Below are positions 15,751 through 24,852 of a stretch of 43,432 nucleotides of DNA, piece by piece. The stretch comes from Rhizobium sp. Q54 (GTDB taxonomy: Bacteria; Pseudomonadota; Alphaproteobacteria; Rhizobiales; Beijerinckiaceae). How positions within the stretch are numbered: the first letter of the stretch is position 1; every line of letters begins with the position of its first letter. The notes beneath the pieces were generated by a model that worked only from the letters and a program-made list of their open reading frames with translations, made no database searches and was not told the DNA's origin. The position numbers were made by a program, and so were the translations under genes. The DNA is taken from contig CAMDOY010000001.1 in the NCBI GenBank assembly GCA_945903655.1, forward strand, positions 1 to 43,432, in the 5' to 3' direction.

Positions 15751-17424
15751 CTACTTTTTGGCGAGCCCCGCGCTGCGAAGGGCCGTGATGGTGGTGAGCG
15801 GCGTGATCGCCTCCGGGTCCACCTTCACATGGATGATCGAGGGCTTGCCCGAAGCCACGGCCCGCTCGAAGGCGGGGGCGAACTGCGCGGTCTCCTCCAC
15901 CGTCTCCCCATGGCCGCCGAAGGCCACCGCATAAGCGGCGAAATCGGGATTACGCAGGGCGGTGGCGGAGACGCGGCCGGGATAGTTCCGCTCCTGATGC
16001 ATGCGGATCGTGCCATACATGCCGTTGTCGACGATCACCACGATGATCGGCAGATCATATTGCACGGCGGTGGCGAACTCCTGCCCGTTCATCAAAAAGC
16101 AGCCATCGCCCGCAAAGCAGACCACCATGCGTTCGGGATGCACGCGCTTGGCGCCCACGGCGGCGGGCAGGCCATAGCCCATGGAGCCCGACACCGGCGC
16201 GAGCTGCGTCGCATATTGGCGAAAGCGCATGAAGCGCCCCACCCATATGGCGTAATTGCCCGCGCCATTGGTCACGATGGCGTCGCGGGGCAGACGCTCG
16301 CGCAGCCACAGGGCCATTTCGCCGAGTTGCATCTTGCCGGGCATGGTGGGCGCAACATCGGTCCAGCCATGGAAATCGGCGTTGGCCTGCGCCGTCTGCG
16401 AAGCCCAGGGAATCACATTCGGCGGTTGCAGGCTCTCCAGCGCGGCGGCGAAGGCGGGGGGCGTGGCGTTGATCCCCAGACGCGGATGATAGACCCGGCC
16501 CAACTCCTCCGCGTCCCCATGCACATGCACCAGATTCTGGCGGGGCGTGGGGATGTCGAAGAGCGTGTAGCCCTGCGAGGGAATCTCGGCCATGCGCCCG
16601 CCGATCAGCAGCACGAGATCGGAGGCCTCGATGCGGGCGCGCAGTTTCGGGTTTGGCCCGATGGCGAGTTCGCCCGCATAGTTGGGATGATCGCCGGGAA
16701 AGAGCATGGCGCGGCGCGAGGAGGTGACCACCGGCAGGTCGAAACGCTCGGCGAAGCGGCGCAAAGAGTCGACCGCCTTCTCGCTCCAGCCGCTGCCGCC
16801 CACGATCACGATGGGCTGTTTGGCGGCCCAGAGCAGCTTCTGCAATTCGGCCATCTGGGTCTGGCCGGGCCAGGTGGGCACGGGCTCCACGCGGGCGGCG
16901 TCGCTCACGCTGGCGCGCTCCACCAGCATGTCCTCGGGCAAGGCGATCACCACAGGGCCGGGGCGGCCCTGCAAGGCCACATGAAAGGCGCGCGAGACGA
17001 TCTCTGGGATGCGCGCGACATCGTCGATCTCCACCACCCATTTGGCGAAGGAGCCGAAGACGGCGCGGTAGTCCATCTCCTGAAAGGCGCCGCGGCCCTG
17101 GGCGGGGCGCTGCACCTGCCCGACGAACATGATGAGCGGGGTTGAATCATGTTCGGCGATATGGATGCCCGGCGAGGCGTTGGTGGCGCCGGGCGCGCGC
17201 GTCACGAAGACGATGCCGGGCTTGCCGGTGAGCCTGGCGCTCGCGTCCGCCATCATGGCGGCGCCGCCTTCCTGACGGCAGACGGTGACGTTGATGTTCA
17301 CATCATGGAAGGCGTCGAGCACGGCCAGATAGGATTCGCCAGGCACGCAGAACACATGGCGCACATCCTGCGCGAGCAATTGGTCCACCAGAATTTGCGC
17401 GCCGGTGCGATTGTTCTCCATCAT
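15751..17424 (-). CDS. Thiamine-pyrophosphate-dependent enzyme, acetolactate-synthase-like
   Basis: A 557-residue enzyme of the acetolactate synthase/2-hydroxyacyl-CoA lyase/benzoylformate decarboxylase superfamily. The TPP-activating glutamate is in CRQEGGAAMMAD (Glu52), and the Mg-TPP motif runs from GDGCFLMNGQEF to VDNGMYGT. It has the usual three domains (PYR, central, PP). Start ATG 17424 overlaps the CoA-transferase stop (ATGA) and has GGGGAGG upstream. Coupling to a class III CoA-transferase suggests a CoA-thioester substrate, as in the oxalyl-CoA decarboxylase or 2-hydroxyacyl-CoA lyase pathways, but I see no sequence hallmark proving either. It lacks features expected of sulfoacetaldehyde acetyltransferase and has no IlvH-like small subunit beside it. 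Confidence 0.88.
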   Translation of the reverse strand: MMENNRTGAQILVDQLLAQDVRHVFCVPGESYLAVLDAFHDVNINVTVCRQEGGAAMMADASARLTGKPGIVFVTRAPGATNASPGIHIAEHDSTPLIMFVGQVQRPAQGRGAFQEMDYRAVFGSFAKWVVEIDDVARIPEIVSRAFHVALQGRPGPVVIALPEDMLVERASVSDAARVEPVPTWPGQTQMAELQKLLWAAKQPIVIVGGSGWSEKAVDSLRRFAERFDLPVVTSSRRAMLFPGDHPNYAGELAIGPNPKLRARIEASDLVLLIGGRMAEIPSQGYTLFDIPTPRQNLVHVHGDAEELGRVYHPRLGINATPPAFAAALESLQPPNVIPWASQTAQANADFHGWTDVAPTMPGKMQLGEMALWLRERLPRDAIVTNGAGNYAIWVGRFMRFRQYATQLAPVSGSMGYGLPAAVGAKRVHPERMVVCFAGDGCFLMNGQEFATAVQYDLPIIVVIVDNGMYGTIRMHQERNYPGRVSATALRNPDFAAYAVAFGGHGETVEETAQFAPAFERAVASGKPSIIHVKVDPEAITPLTTITALRSAGLAKK

Positions 17425-18650
17425 GCCCGTCCTCCCCAATTCGGATCGTTCAAAATCTCGTCCGTATGCTGGCCCAGCGCAGGCGCAGGCCGCGCGCTCG
17501 CCACCGCCACCCCATCCATCACGATGGCGCCGCGCAGGCCGGGCGTGGAGCCCGTCTTGGCGCGGGGATTGTCCAGATCCATGCGCATGCCGCGCGCGAT
17601 CACCTGCGGATCCCTGAACACATCGCCCACGCTGTTGATGGGGCCAGCAGGCACGCCCAAAGTATCGAGCCTGGGCAAGAGATCGGCGCGGGTGAACTGG
17701 CGCGTCAGCGCGTGCAAAAGCCGCGTCAGCTCGACGCGATTGCGCACGCGGTCCTTGCTGATGGCGTAGTCGGGATGGGTCGCCAACTCAGGCGCGCCCA
17801 GCGCCTCGCAAAGTTTGCGATATTGCCCGTCATTGCCAGCGGCGATGATGATGTCGCCATCGGCGACGGGAAAGACGTCATAGGGCACGATATTGGGATG
17901 GCTGTTGCCAAGGCGCCTCGGCTCATTGCCCGTGACGAAATAGTTCAGGGCCTGATAGCCCAGCACCGCGATCTGCGCATCGAGCAGCGCGCAATCTATA
18001 TAGGCGCCCTCGCCGGTTTCATGGCGGCGCAACAGGGCCGCCTGAATGGCGTTGGCGGCGTAGAGGCCGGTGTAGATATCGGCGATGGCCATGCCCGATT
18101 TAGTGGGGGGACCATCGGGCTGTCCCGTGAGATGCATGGCGCCGCCCATGCCCTGCACCAGAAAATCATAGCCCGCACGCTCTGCGTAGGGCCCGTCCTG
18201 ACCGAAGCCCGTGATGGAGCAATAGATCAGGCGCGGGTTCCGTTTGCGCAGGCTCTCGTGGTCGAGGCCATATTTGGCTAGGCCCCCCACCTTGAAATTC
18301 TCGATGACCACATCGGCGTTCATGGCGAGGCGCTCGATGAGGGCGCGGCCCTCCGGCGTCTCGAAATCCGCCTCGATGCAGCGCTTGCCGCGATTGCAGG
18401 CGTGGTAATAGGCGGCGCCGAGATTTTCGTCGTTATGGCCTTCGAGAAAGGGCGGGCCCCATTGGCGCGTGTCGTCGCCCGCCCCGCGACGCTCCACCTT
18501 CACCACGTCAGCGCCGAGGTCTGCGAGCAATTGCCCGCACCAGGGCCCGGCGAGAATGCGCGCGAGCTCCAGCACGCGGAATGAGGCGAGGGGTTTGGGC
18601 GAGGTGGACAGAGGCGTTCTCCCTGCGGCGCGGCGGCGACAGCCAGCCAC
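17421..18650 (-). CDS. Class III (CaiB/BaiF, formyl-CoA transferase family) CoA-transferase
   Basis: A family III CoA-transferase, which moves CoA between carboxylic acids through an aspartyl-CoA anhydride. The N-terminal motif FRVLELARILAGPWCGQLLA, the segment ENFKVGGLAKYGLD, and ITGFGQDGPYAERAGYDFLVQG are typical. The catalytic aspartate is in GMAIADIYTG, close to residue 178 counted from the CTG. The start is uncertain: no ATG exists near the family start. GTG 18650 (409 residues) is used here. A CTG at 18611 with GGGAG upstream gives 396 residues and a better match to family length. A GTG at 18575 would cut into the conserved start. It is first in the operon with the TPP enzyme and ABC genes, and divergent from an MFS gene. 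Confidence 0.88.
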   Translation of the reverse strand: MAGCRRRAAGRTPLSTSPKPLASFRVLELARILAGPWCGQLLADLGADVVKVERRGAGDDTRQWGPPFLEGHNDENLGAAYYHACNRGKRCIEADFETPEGRALIERLAMNADVVIENFKVGGLAKYGLDHESLRKRNPRLIYCSITGFGQDGPYAERAGYDFLVQGMGGAMHLTGQPDGPPTKSGMAIADIYTGLYAANAIQAALLRRHETGEGAYIDCALLDAQIAVLGYQALNYFVTGNEPRRLGNSHPNIVPYDVFPVADGDIIIAAGNDGQYRKLCEALGAPELATHPDYAISKDRVRNRVELTRLLHALTRQFTRADLLPRLDTLGVPAGPINSVGDVFRDPQVIARGMRMDLDNPRAKTGSTPGLRGAIVMDGVAVASARPAPALGQHTDEILNDPNWGGRA

Positions 18651-18692
18651 GGGTACAAGGCTCCGCCCGAGGGGGCAAGAGGCTGACGCTGC

Positions 18693-18721
18693 TTGGTTGC
18701 TGCGGCCCGCGCCTCTATAAG
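18693..18721 (+). promoter_or_regulatory. Sigma70-type promoter of the MFS gene
   Basis: TTGGTT (18693-18698) and TATAAG (18716-18721) are 17 nt apart, with a predicted start near 18728 and a leader of about 22 nt to the TTG at 18750. It lies inside the 99 bp between the divergent CoA-transferase and MFS genes. Confidence 0.5.
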
Positions 18722-18749
18722 ACCCTGCATCGCACCACAGGATCCTCCC

Positions 18750-19904
18750 TTGTCCCAACCGCGCCAGTTCCGGCTGCTCTCGCTGCATTTCGCCCTCTAT
18801 CAGTTCTCCTGCGTCATGGCGGGGGGATTTGCGGGGGCCTTTTTGCTGCAACAGGGCTTCAGCCTGCCGCAGGCGCTGGCGTCTTTTGCGGCGCTGCTGG
18901 CGGTGCGGTTCGTGCTGCGCTGTCTTTCGCTGGTTCTGGTGCGGCGCGTGGGCGTGCGCGGCGCCGTGATTGCGGGCGCCCTGATTCTCGCTACGCAATT
19001 CTGGCCGCTGCTGCATGCGCGCGATCCCTTCTGGCTAGGGGCCTGGCTGTTCATCGTGGCGCTGGGGGAATCGCTCTACTGGCCCTGCTATCACGCCACC
19101 ATGGCGGTCACGAGCGCGCCCGATTCGCGCGGGAAAGAGCTTGGCCTGCGCAACGCCATCGGCGCCCTGGTGGGCGTCACCGGGCCGCTGCTGGGGGGCT
19201 TCTTGCTCCAGAGGTTCGGCCCAGCGGTGGATTTCGGCCTCGCCGCCGCGATCACCCTCATCTCGATCCCGCCCCTGCTTCTCATGGCGCCGGTCAAGGC
19301 GGGCGACGTTCCCAGCCTTCGCGAGGCGCTGGGCGCGGTGGATACCCGCAGCCTCAAGGCCTTCGCCTCCGATGGCTATATCAGCGGCGGGCTCATGCTG
19401 GCCTGGCCCATGGTTCTCTTTGTCTCGCTGGGCTCGGAATATGAGAGCTTGGGCCTCGCCAACGCCATGGCGAGCCTTGTGGGCGCTGGCGTGGGGCTGG
19501 TGGCGGGGCGCATCATCGATGCGGGGCGGCGCGACAAGGCGCTGTTCTGGGTGTCGCTGGCGCTGGTGGCGAGCTTCGCCTTTCGCGCCTGCGCCAGCTG
19601 GTCGCCGCTGGCCGCCACGATCTCCAACGCCACGGGCGCGGCGGTCATCGGCGTCTACATGACCGTGCTGATGAGCCTGATCTATGACCGCGCCAAGGGC
19701 TCAGGGGCGGCCTATCGCTTCCATTTCGCCATGGAGGGCGGCTGGGACGCGGGGGCGGCGCTGGGGTGCCTCGCGGGCGCAGCGGCGGCGCAGGCCACAG
19801 GCGTGTCCTCGCTGGCGACCCTGCCCTCCGTGTTGGGGGTCTGGGTCATGTATCGCTGCGTGCGGGGACGCAAGGCGCCGACGACCGAGGCCGCCAGCGC
19901 CTGA
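18750..19904 (+). CDS. MFS transporter
   Basis: A 384-residue major facilitator protein with about 11-12 helices. Loop-2/3-like RRVGVRGAVIAGA, a mid-protein GKELGLRNAIGALVGVTGPLLGGFLLQRFG, and the repeat loop GRIIDAGRRDKALFW support the fold. The substrate cannot be told. The start is set at TTG 18750 (MSQPRQFRLLSLHFALYQ), with AGGA upstream; an earlier TTG at 18693 lies in the predicted -35 box and is unlikely. It is divergent from the CoA-transferase operon, and its stop lies 4 bp from the stop of the convergent exported isochorismatase-fold gene. Confidence 0.85.
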   Translation: MSQPRQFRLLSLHFALYQFSCVMAGGFAGAFLLQQGFSLPQALASFAALLAVRFVLRCLSLVLVRRVGVRGAVIAGALILATQFWPLLHARDPFWLGAWLFIVALGESLYWPCYHATMAVTSAPDSRGKELGLRNAIGALVGVTGPLLGGFLLQRFGPAVDFGLAAAITLISIPPLLLMAPVKAGDVPSLREALGAVDTRSLKAFASDGYISGGLMLAWPMVLFVSLGSEYESLGLANAMASLVGAGVGLVAGRIIDAGRRDKALFWVSLALVASFAFRACASWSPLAATISNATGAAVIGVYMTVLMSLIYDRAKGSGAAYRFHFAMEGGWDAGAALGCLAGAAAAQATGVSSLATLPSVLGVWVMYRCVRGRKAPTTEAASA

Positions 19905-19908
19905 TCCA

Positions 19909-20535
19909 TCAGAACCCGATCATGTCGAAGCGGGTCATGGTGGTGTTGGGTCCCACGCCCGGGGCGGTGGCGAGGGTCCAGGCGGTGATCTGTTCCGCAT
20001 AGATGTTTTCCGCCGAGGCGCCGTCCACGGGCACGATCACCTTGTAGCCAAGGAAAGCCGCCTCGCTGGCGGTGAAGAGCACCGCCCCCTGCGCCGTGGT
20101 GCCCACCACGATGACCGTGGTGACGCCCTTTTCCTTGAGAATCTTGTCGAGATCCGTGCGGATGAACTTGTTCGCAACCGTGGAGACGACGGGCTCGCCC
20201 TCCTTCGGCGCCGCCTGGGGGGCGATATCCGCCGCTGTGGCTGACGCCACGATGCTATGCACCACCGGCATGCCCTTCGAGCGGGCTTCGGCGAGGAATT
20301 TCTCGACCTTGGGCAGGGAGGCCAGGCACCGGGGGCGGCGCTCGGCGTTGCAGGTCTGCTTCACCAGATCCAGCACGAGGAAGGCGGTGGTCTTGGGATC
20401 GACCTTCACTGTCTTGAGTTCGATGGGCGCGGGGGCCTTCACGCTGGCCCATTCATCCACGATGGTCTGGGCGGCGACGGGCGTGACGGCGAAGGCGGCG
20501 GCGGCCACGAGGCCGATCACGAGTTTCTTCAGCAT
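19909..20535 (-). CDS. Exported isochorismatase-fold protein lacking the catalytic cysteine
   Basis: A 208-residue protein with a signal peptide (MLKKLVIGLVAAAAFAV, predicted cleavage after Ala22) followed by an isochorismatase/cysteine-hydrolase fold. Two of the three active-site residues are visible: Asp56 in AFLVLDLVK and Lys123 in VANKFIRTDL. In the usual nucleophile segment (pattern CVxxTA), the sequence is GTTAQGAVLFTASEA, so the cysteine is replaced by Ala151. The protein is therefore probably not a normal amidase or hydrolase and may bind a ligand in the periplasm. Ribosome-binding site CAGGAGCAAG precedes the ATG. gcdH lies upstream on the same strand, 75 bp away. Confidence 0.82.
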   Translation of the reverse strand: MLKKLVIGLVAAAAFAVTPVAAQTIVDEWASVKAPAPIELKTVKVDPKTTAFLVLDLVKQTCNAERRPRCLASLPKVEKFLAEARSKGMPVVHSIVASATAADIAPQAAPKEGEPVVSTVANKFIRTDLDKILKEKGVTTVIVVGTTAQGAVLFTASEAAFLGYKVIVPVDGASAENIYAEQITAWTLATAPGVGPNTTMTRFDMIGF

Positions 20536-20610
20536 GGCTTGCTCCTGATTGACGATGTTCTTCCAGCGGAAAGGTCGCTCGTTCCCGCGCGTCCCGCAAG
20601 TCCTGCGCTC

Positions 20611-21807
<1,197 letters not shown>

Positions 21808-21856
21808 GGCTTGCTCCGGGCTGCGCCCCGGTCAGGGAACGCTTGTCACGGCGCCG

Positions 21857-21885
21857 GTTATGACCTTGGGCGCGAATGGATTCAA
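21857..21885 (-). promoter_or_regulatory. Sigma70-type promoter candidate of gcdH
   Basis: On the minus strand TTGAAT (21880-21885) and CATAAC (21857-21862) are separated by 17 nt. The predicted start is about 40 nt before the gcdH ATG at 21807. Confidence 0.4.
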
Positions 21886-21951
21886 GCGCTCCAGTGACGC
21901 TACCCCTAACGAGGGCTTGCGCGCGGGCTCCCATGCAGTCATCTTGGCGCC

Positions 21952-23049
21952 ATGGCCGGTCATGATCCTTTCTCGCAGGAGCCTCTGGCGCTCGACAGGA
22001 CCGCGCTCTCCGCGCTGAATGATCGTTCGCGCGAGATTTTCAAACGCATCGTCGATTCCTATCTCGCTTCGGGCGAGCCGGTGGGGTCGCGCCAGCTCTC
22101 GCGCCTGCTGCCCATGACCCTCTCCCCCGCCTCGGTCCGCAATGTCATGCAGGACCTTGAGGAGCTGGGCCTCGTCTACGCCCCCCACACCAGCGCCGGG
22201 CGTCTGCCGACCGAGCTTGGCCTGCGCTTTTTCGTCGACGCCCTGCTCGAAATCGGCGACCTGCCGCTCGACGAGCGCGACCGCATCGACGCGCAGGTCT
22301 CCGCCGCCTCGCGCGATCTGACCCTCGAGGGCGTGCTGACCGAGGCCTCGCGCATGCTCTCGGGGCTCTCGCGGGGCGCGGGCGTGGTGGTGACGACCAA
22401 GGACAACAAGCGCCTCAAGCATATCGAATTCGTCGGGCTGGAGCCCGAGCGGGCGCTCGCGGTGCTGGTCTCCGAGGATGGTTCCGTCGAGAACCGTGTG
22501 GTCGCCATCCCCAAGGGGCTGCCCTCCTCGGCGCTGGTGGAGGCCAGCAATTATCTCAACGCGCGCATTCGTGGCCGCACCCTGAGCGAGGTGCGTACGG
22601 ATATCGAGCACGCCCGCAGCCAGGCGCAGGCCGAGCTGAACGAACTCACGGCCCGGCTGGTGGACGCGGGGCTGGCGAGCTGGGCGGGCATGGGCGAGAC
22701 CTCCCAGCTCATCGTGCGCGGCCAGGCCAATCTGCTGGAGGACCTGAAGGCGGCGGAGGATCTGGAGCGCATCCGCCTGCTGTTCGGCGATCTCGAAACC
22801 AAGAAGGACGTGGTCGATCTACTCTCGCGGGCCGAACAGGGCGAGGGCGTGCGGATCTTCATCGGCTCGGAGAACAAGCTCTTCTCCCTCTCCGGCTCCT
22901 CCATGATCGCGGCCCCCTTCCGCGATCCCACCCAGCGGATCGTGGGCGTGCTCGGCGTCATCGGCCCCACCCGGCTCAACTATGCGCGCATCGTTCCCAT
23001 GGTGGACTATACGGCCCGGGCCATCGTGCGGCTGATGCAGGGGCGGTGA
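21952..23049 (+). CDS. hrcA: Heat-inducible transcription repressor HrcA
   Basis: A 365-residue repressor that binds CIRCE elements (TTAGCACTC-N9-GAGTGCTAA) in front of chaperonin genes and needs GroEL to fold. The N-terminal winged-helix region LNDRSREIFKRIVDSYLASGEPVGSRQLSR and the conserved MTLSPASVRNVMQDLEELGLV...HTSAGRLPTELGLRFFVD are unmistakable; the C-terminal GAF-like part ends IVGVLGVIGPTRLNYARIVPMVDYTA. No CIRCE is visible upstream, so autoregulation by that element is not supported here. Unlike in many relatives, grpE does not follow; it lies about 10 kb downstream. Confidence 0.97.
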   Translation: MAGHDPFSQEPLALDRTALSALNDRSREIFKRIVDSYLASGEPVGSRQLSRLLPMTLSPASVRNVMQDLEELGLVYAPHTSAGRLPTELGLRFFVDALLEIGDLPLDERDRIDAQVSAASRDLTLEGVLTEASRMLSGLSRGAGVVVTTKDNKRLKHIEFVGLEPERALAVLVSEDGSVENRVVAIPKGLPSSALVEASNYLNARIRGRTLSEVRTDIEHARSQAQAELNELTARLVDAGLASWAGMGETSQLIVRGQANLLEDLKAAEDLERIRLLFGDLETKKDVVDLLSRAEQGEGVRIFIGSENKLFSLSGSSMIAAPFRDPTQRIVGVLGVIGPTRLNYARIVPMVDYTARAIVRLMQGR

Positions 23050-23113
23050 GGCGGCGCCTTGATGCGCCCCCGCCAACGTGAGAGAACCCGGGGCATTGCA
23101 GAGGGTCTCCCCC

Positions 23114-23650
23114 ATGATCGAACGCTGGCTTGAAAAGATATTGTTCAGCAGCCGCTGGCTGCTCGCGCCCATCTATCTGGGGCTCGTGGTCGGGCTCGTG
23201 GCGCTGGTGGTGAAGGACATCCAGCACATCATCCACATCGTGCCGAATATTCTCAACGCCAGCGAGTCCGATCTGGTGCTGGACATTCTGGGCCTGATCG
23301 ACCTCAGCCTGACGGCGAGCCTGGTCATCATCGTCATCTTCTCGGGCTACGAAAATTTCGTGTCCCGCATCGTGACGGCGGGCCATGAGGACTGGCCGGA
23401 ATGGATGTCGAAGATCGACTTCACCGGCCTCAAGCTGAAGCTGCTCTCCTCCATCGTGGCGATTTCGGCGATTCAGCTTTTGCGCGCCTTCATGGACATC
23501 GCCAAGACCTCGGACCGCGATCTCATGTGGTCCGTGATCATCCATATGGTCTTTGTGACGTCAGGGCTCCTGCTCGCCCTGACCGACCGCATGAGCGAGC
23601 ATGCCCCCAAGGATGCGGCCAAGGGCGATGGCAAGACCAACGGCCATTGA
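23114..23650 (+). CDS. UPF0114/YqhA-family membrane protein
   Basis: A 178-residue inner-membrane protein of the UPF0114 (TIGR00645) family with about four helices (SSRWLLAPIYLGLVVGLVAL, SLTASLVIIVIFSGYENFVS, LKLLSSIVAISAIQLLRAFM, MVFVTSGLLLALTDRM). Function is unknown. The start is placed at ATG 23114 (MIERWLEKILFSSRW), which matches the family and has GAGGG upstream; a GTG at 23078 is in frame but unlikely. hemW starts 36 bp downstream, so the two may be co-transcribed. Confidence 0.9.
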   Translation: MIERWLEKILFSSRWLLAPIYLGLVVGLVALVVKDIQHIIHIVPNILNASESDLVLDILGLIDLSLTASLVIIVIFSGYENFVSRIVTAGHEDWPEWMSKIDFTGLKLKLLSSIVAISAIQLLRAFMDIAKTSDRDLMWSVIIHMVFVTSGLLLALTDRMSEHAPKDAAKGDGKTNGH

Positions 23651-23685
23651 GTGACCTGATGGCCCCGGCGTGCCATAAGGCCCCC

Positions 23686-24852
23686 ATGCCGAGCCAATCC
23701 AACGCCTTCGATCCGGGCTTCGGGGTCTATGTCCACTGGCCCTTCTGCCTGTCGAAATGCCCCTATTGCGACTTCAACAGCCATGTGCGGGCCGCCCCCC
23801 TGGACGAGGCGCGCTATGTCGCGGCCTTCGCCGCCGAACTCGCCCACCGGGCCGCGCTGGCGCCGGGGCGGCAGGTCACCTCCATCTTCTTTGGCGGGGG
23901 CACGCCATCCCTCATGAAGCCGCAGACGGTGGGCGCCATTCTGGAGGCCATCGGGTCGCATTGGAGCATCGCGCCGGGGGCGGAAATCACCCTCGAGGCC
24001 AATCCCACCAGCGTGGAGGCCGAGCGGTTTCGCGGCTATCGGGCGGCGGGCGTCAACCGGGTGTCGCTGGGCGTGCAGGCCATGAACGACGCAGACCTGA
24101 AGGCCCTGGGGCGCATGCACAGCGCCGCCGAGGCCATGGCGGCGGTGGATGTGGCGACCAGCGTTTTCGACCGCGCCTCCTTCGACCTCATCTACGCCCG
24201 CCCGAACCAGAGCCCGCAGGACTGGGCGCAGGAACTGCGCGAGGCCCTGCGCCGGGCGCCCGAGCATCTGTCGCTCTATCAGCTCACCATCGAGCCCGGC
24301 ACCATGTTCGAGCGGCTGGTGGAGGCGGGCAAGCTCGCCCCGCCCGACCTGGATCTCGGCCGCACCCTCTGGGATCTGACCCAGGAGATGATGGATCAGG
24401 CGGGCATGCCCGCCTACGAGGTCTCCAACCACGCAAGGCCGGGGGCGGAGAGCCGCCACAACCTCGTCTATTGGCGCTATGGGGAATATGCAGGGGTTGG
24501 CCCCGGCGCCCATGGACGCCTGCTGACGGCGGCGGGCCGCATGGCCCACTCCACGCAAAAACACCCCGAAAAATGGCTCGCCAGCGTCGAGGCGCAGGGC
24601 CACGGATTGATCGAGGACGAGGCGCTATCCGCAGAGGCCCAGGGCGACGAATTCCTGCTGATGGGGCTGCGATTGCGTGAGGGCGTGGACCCCTTGCGGT
24701 TCGAGGCGATCTGCGGCCGCGCTCTGGACCCCCGGCGCATCGAAGGGCTTGAAAGCCATGGGCTTGTGGCGCGCAATGCGCAGGGCCGCCTGCTGGTGAC
24801 GGCGGAAGGCTTTCCGCTGCTGGATTCGGTGATTGCGGAGCTGGCGTCCTAA
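23686..24852 (+). CDS. hemW: Radical SAM heme chaperone HemW
   Basis: A 388-residue radical SAM protein, formerly annotated as oxygen-independent coproporphyrinogen III oxidase but shown in other bacteria to act as a heme chaperone. The cluster motif is CLSKCPYC (Cys21, Cys25, Cys28), the shortened form typical of HemW; the fourth cysteine of HemN is absent. SAM-binding FFGGGTPS, EANPTS and SLGVQAMND follow. The start ATG 23686 gives MPSQSNAFDPGFGVYVHWPFC; ATG 23659 is an alternative. Its TAA overlaps the stop of the convergent lipoprotein gene. Confidence 0.93.
   Translation: MPSQSNAFDPGFGVYVHWPFCLSKCPYCDFNSHVRAAPLDEARYVAAFAAELAHRAALAPGRQVTSIFFGGGTPSLMKPQTVGAILEAIGSHWSIAPGAEITLEANPTSVEAERFRGYRAAGVNRVSLGVQAMNDADLKALGRMHSAAEAMAAVDVATSVFDRASFDLIYARPNQSPQDWAQELREALRRAPEHLSLYQLTIEPGTMFERLVEAGKLAPPDLDLGRTLWDLTQEMMDQAGMPAYEVSNHARPGAESRHNLVYWRYGEYAGVGPGAHGRLLTAAGRMAHSTQKHPEKWLASVEAQGHGLIEDEALSAEAQGDEFLLMGLRLREGVDPLRFEAICGRALDPRRIEGLESHGLVARNAQGRLLVTAEGFPLLDSVIAELAS

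Noticed and set aside
15751..18650. Assignment as formyl-CoA transferase plus oxalyl-CoA decarboxylase (frc/oxc), or as sulfoacetaldehyde acetyltransferase (xsc)
   Set aside because: Gene types and order fit an frc/oxc idea and the transporter class would fit xsc, but I could not see diagnostic residues for either enzyme, so only the superfamily is named.
21808..21951. CIRCE element or sigma32 promoter upstream of hrcA
   Set aside because: No TTAGCACTC-N9-GAGTGCTAA-like dyad is present, and a CTTG...CCCAT pair has too short a spacer.
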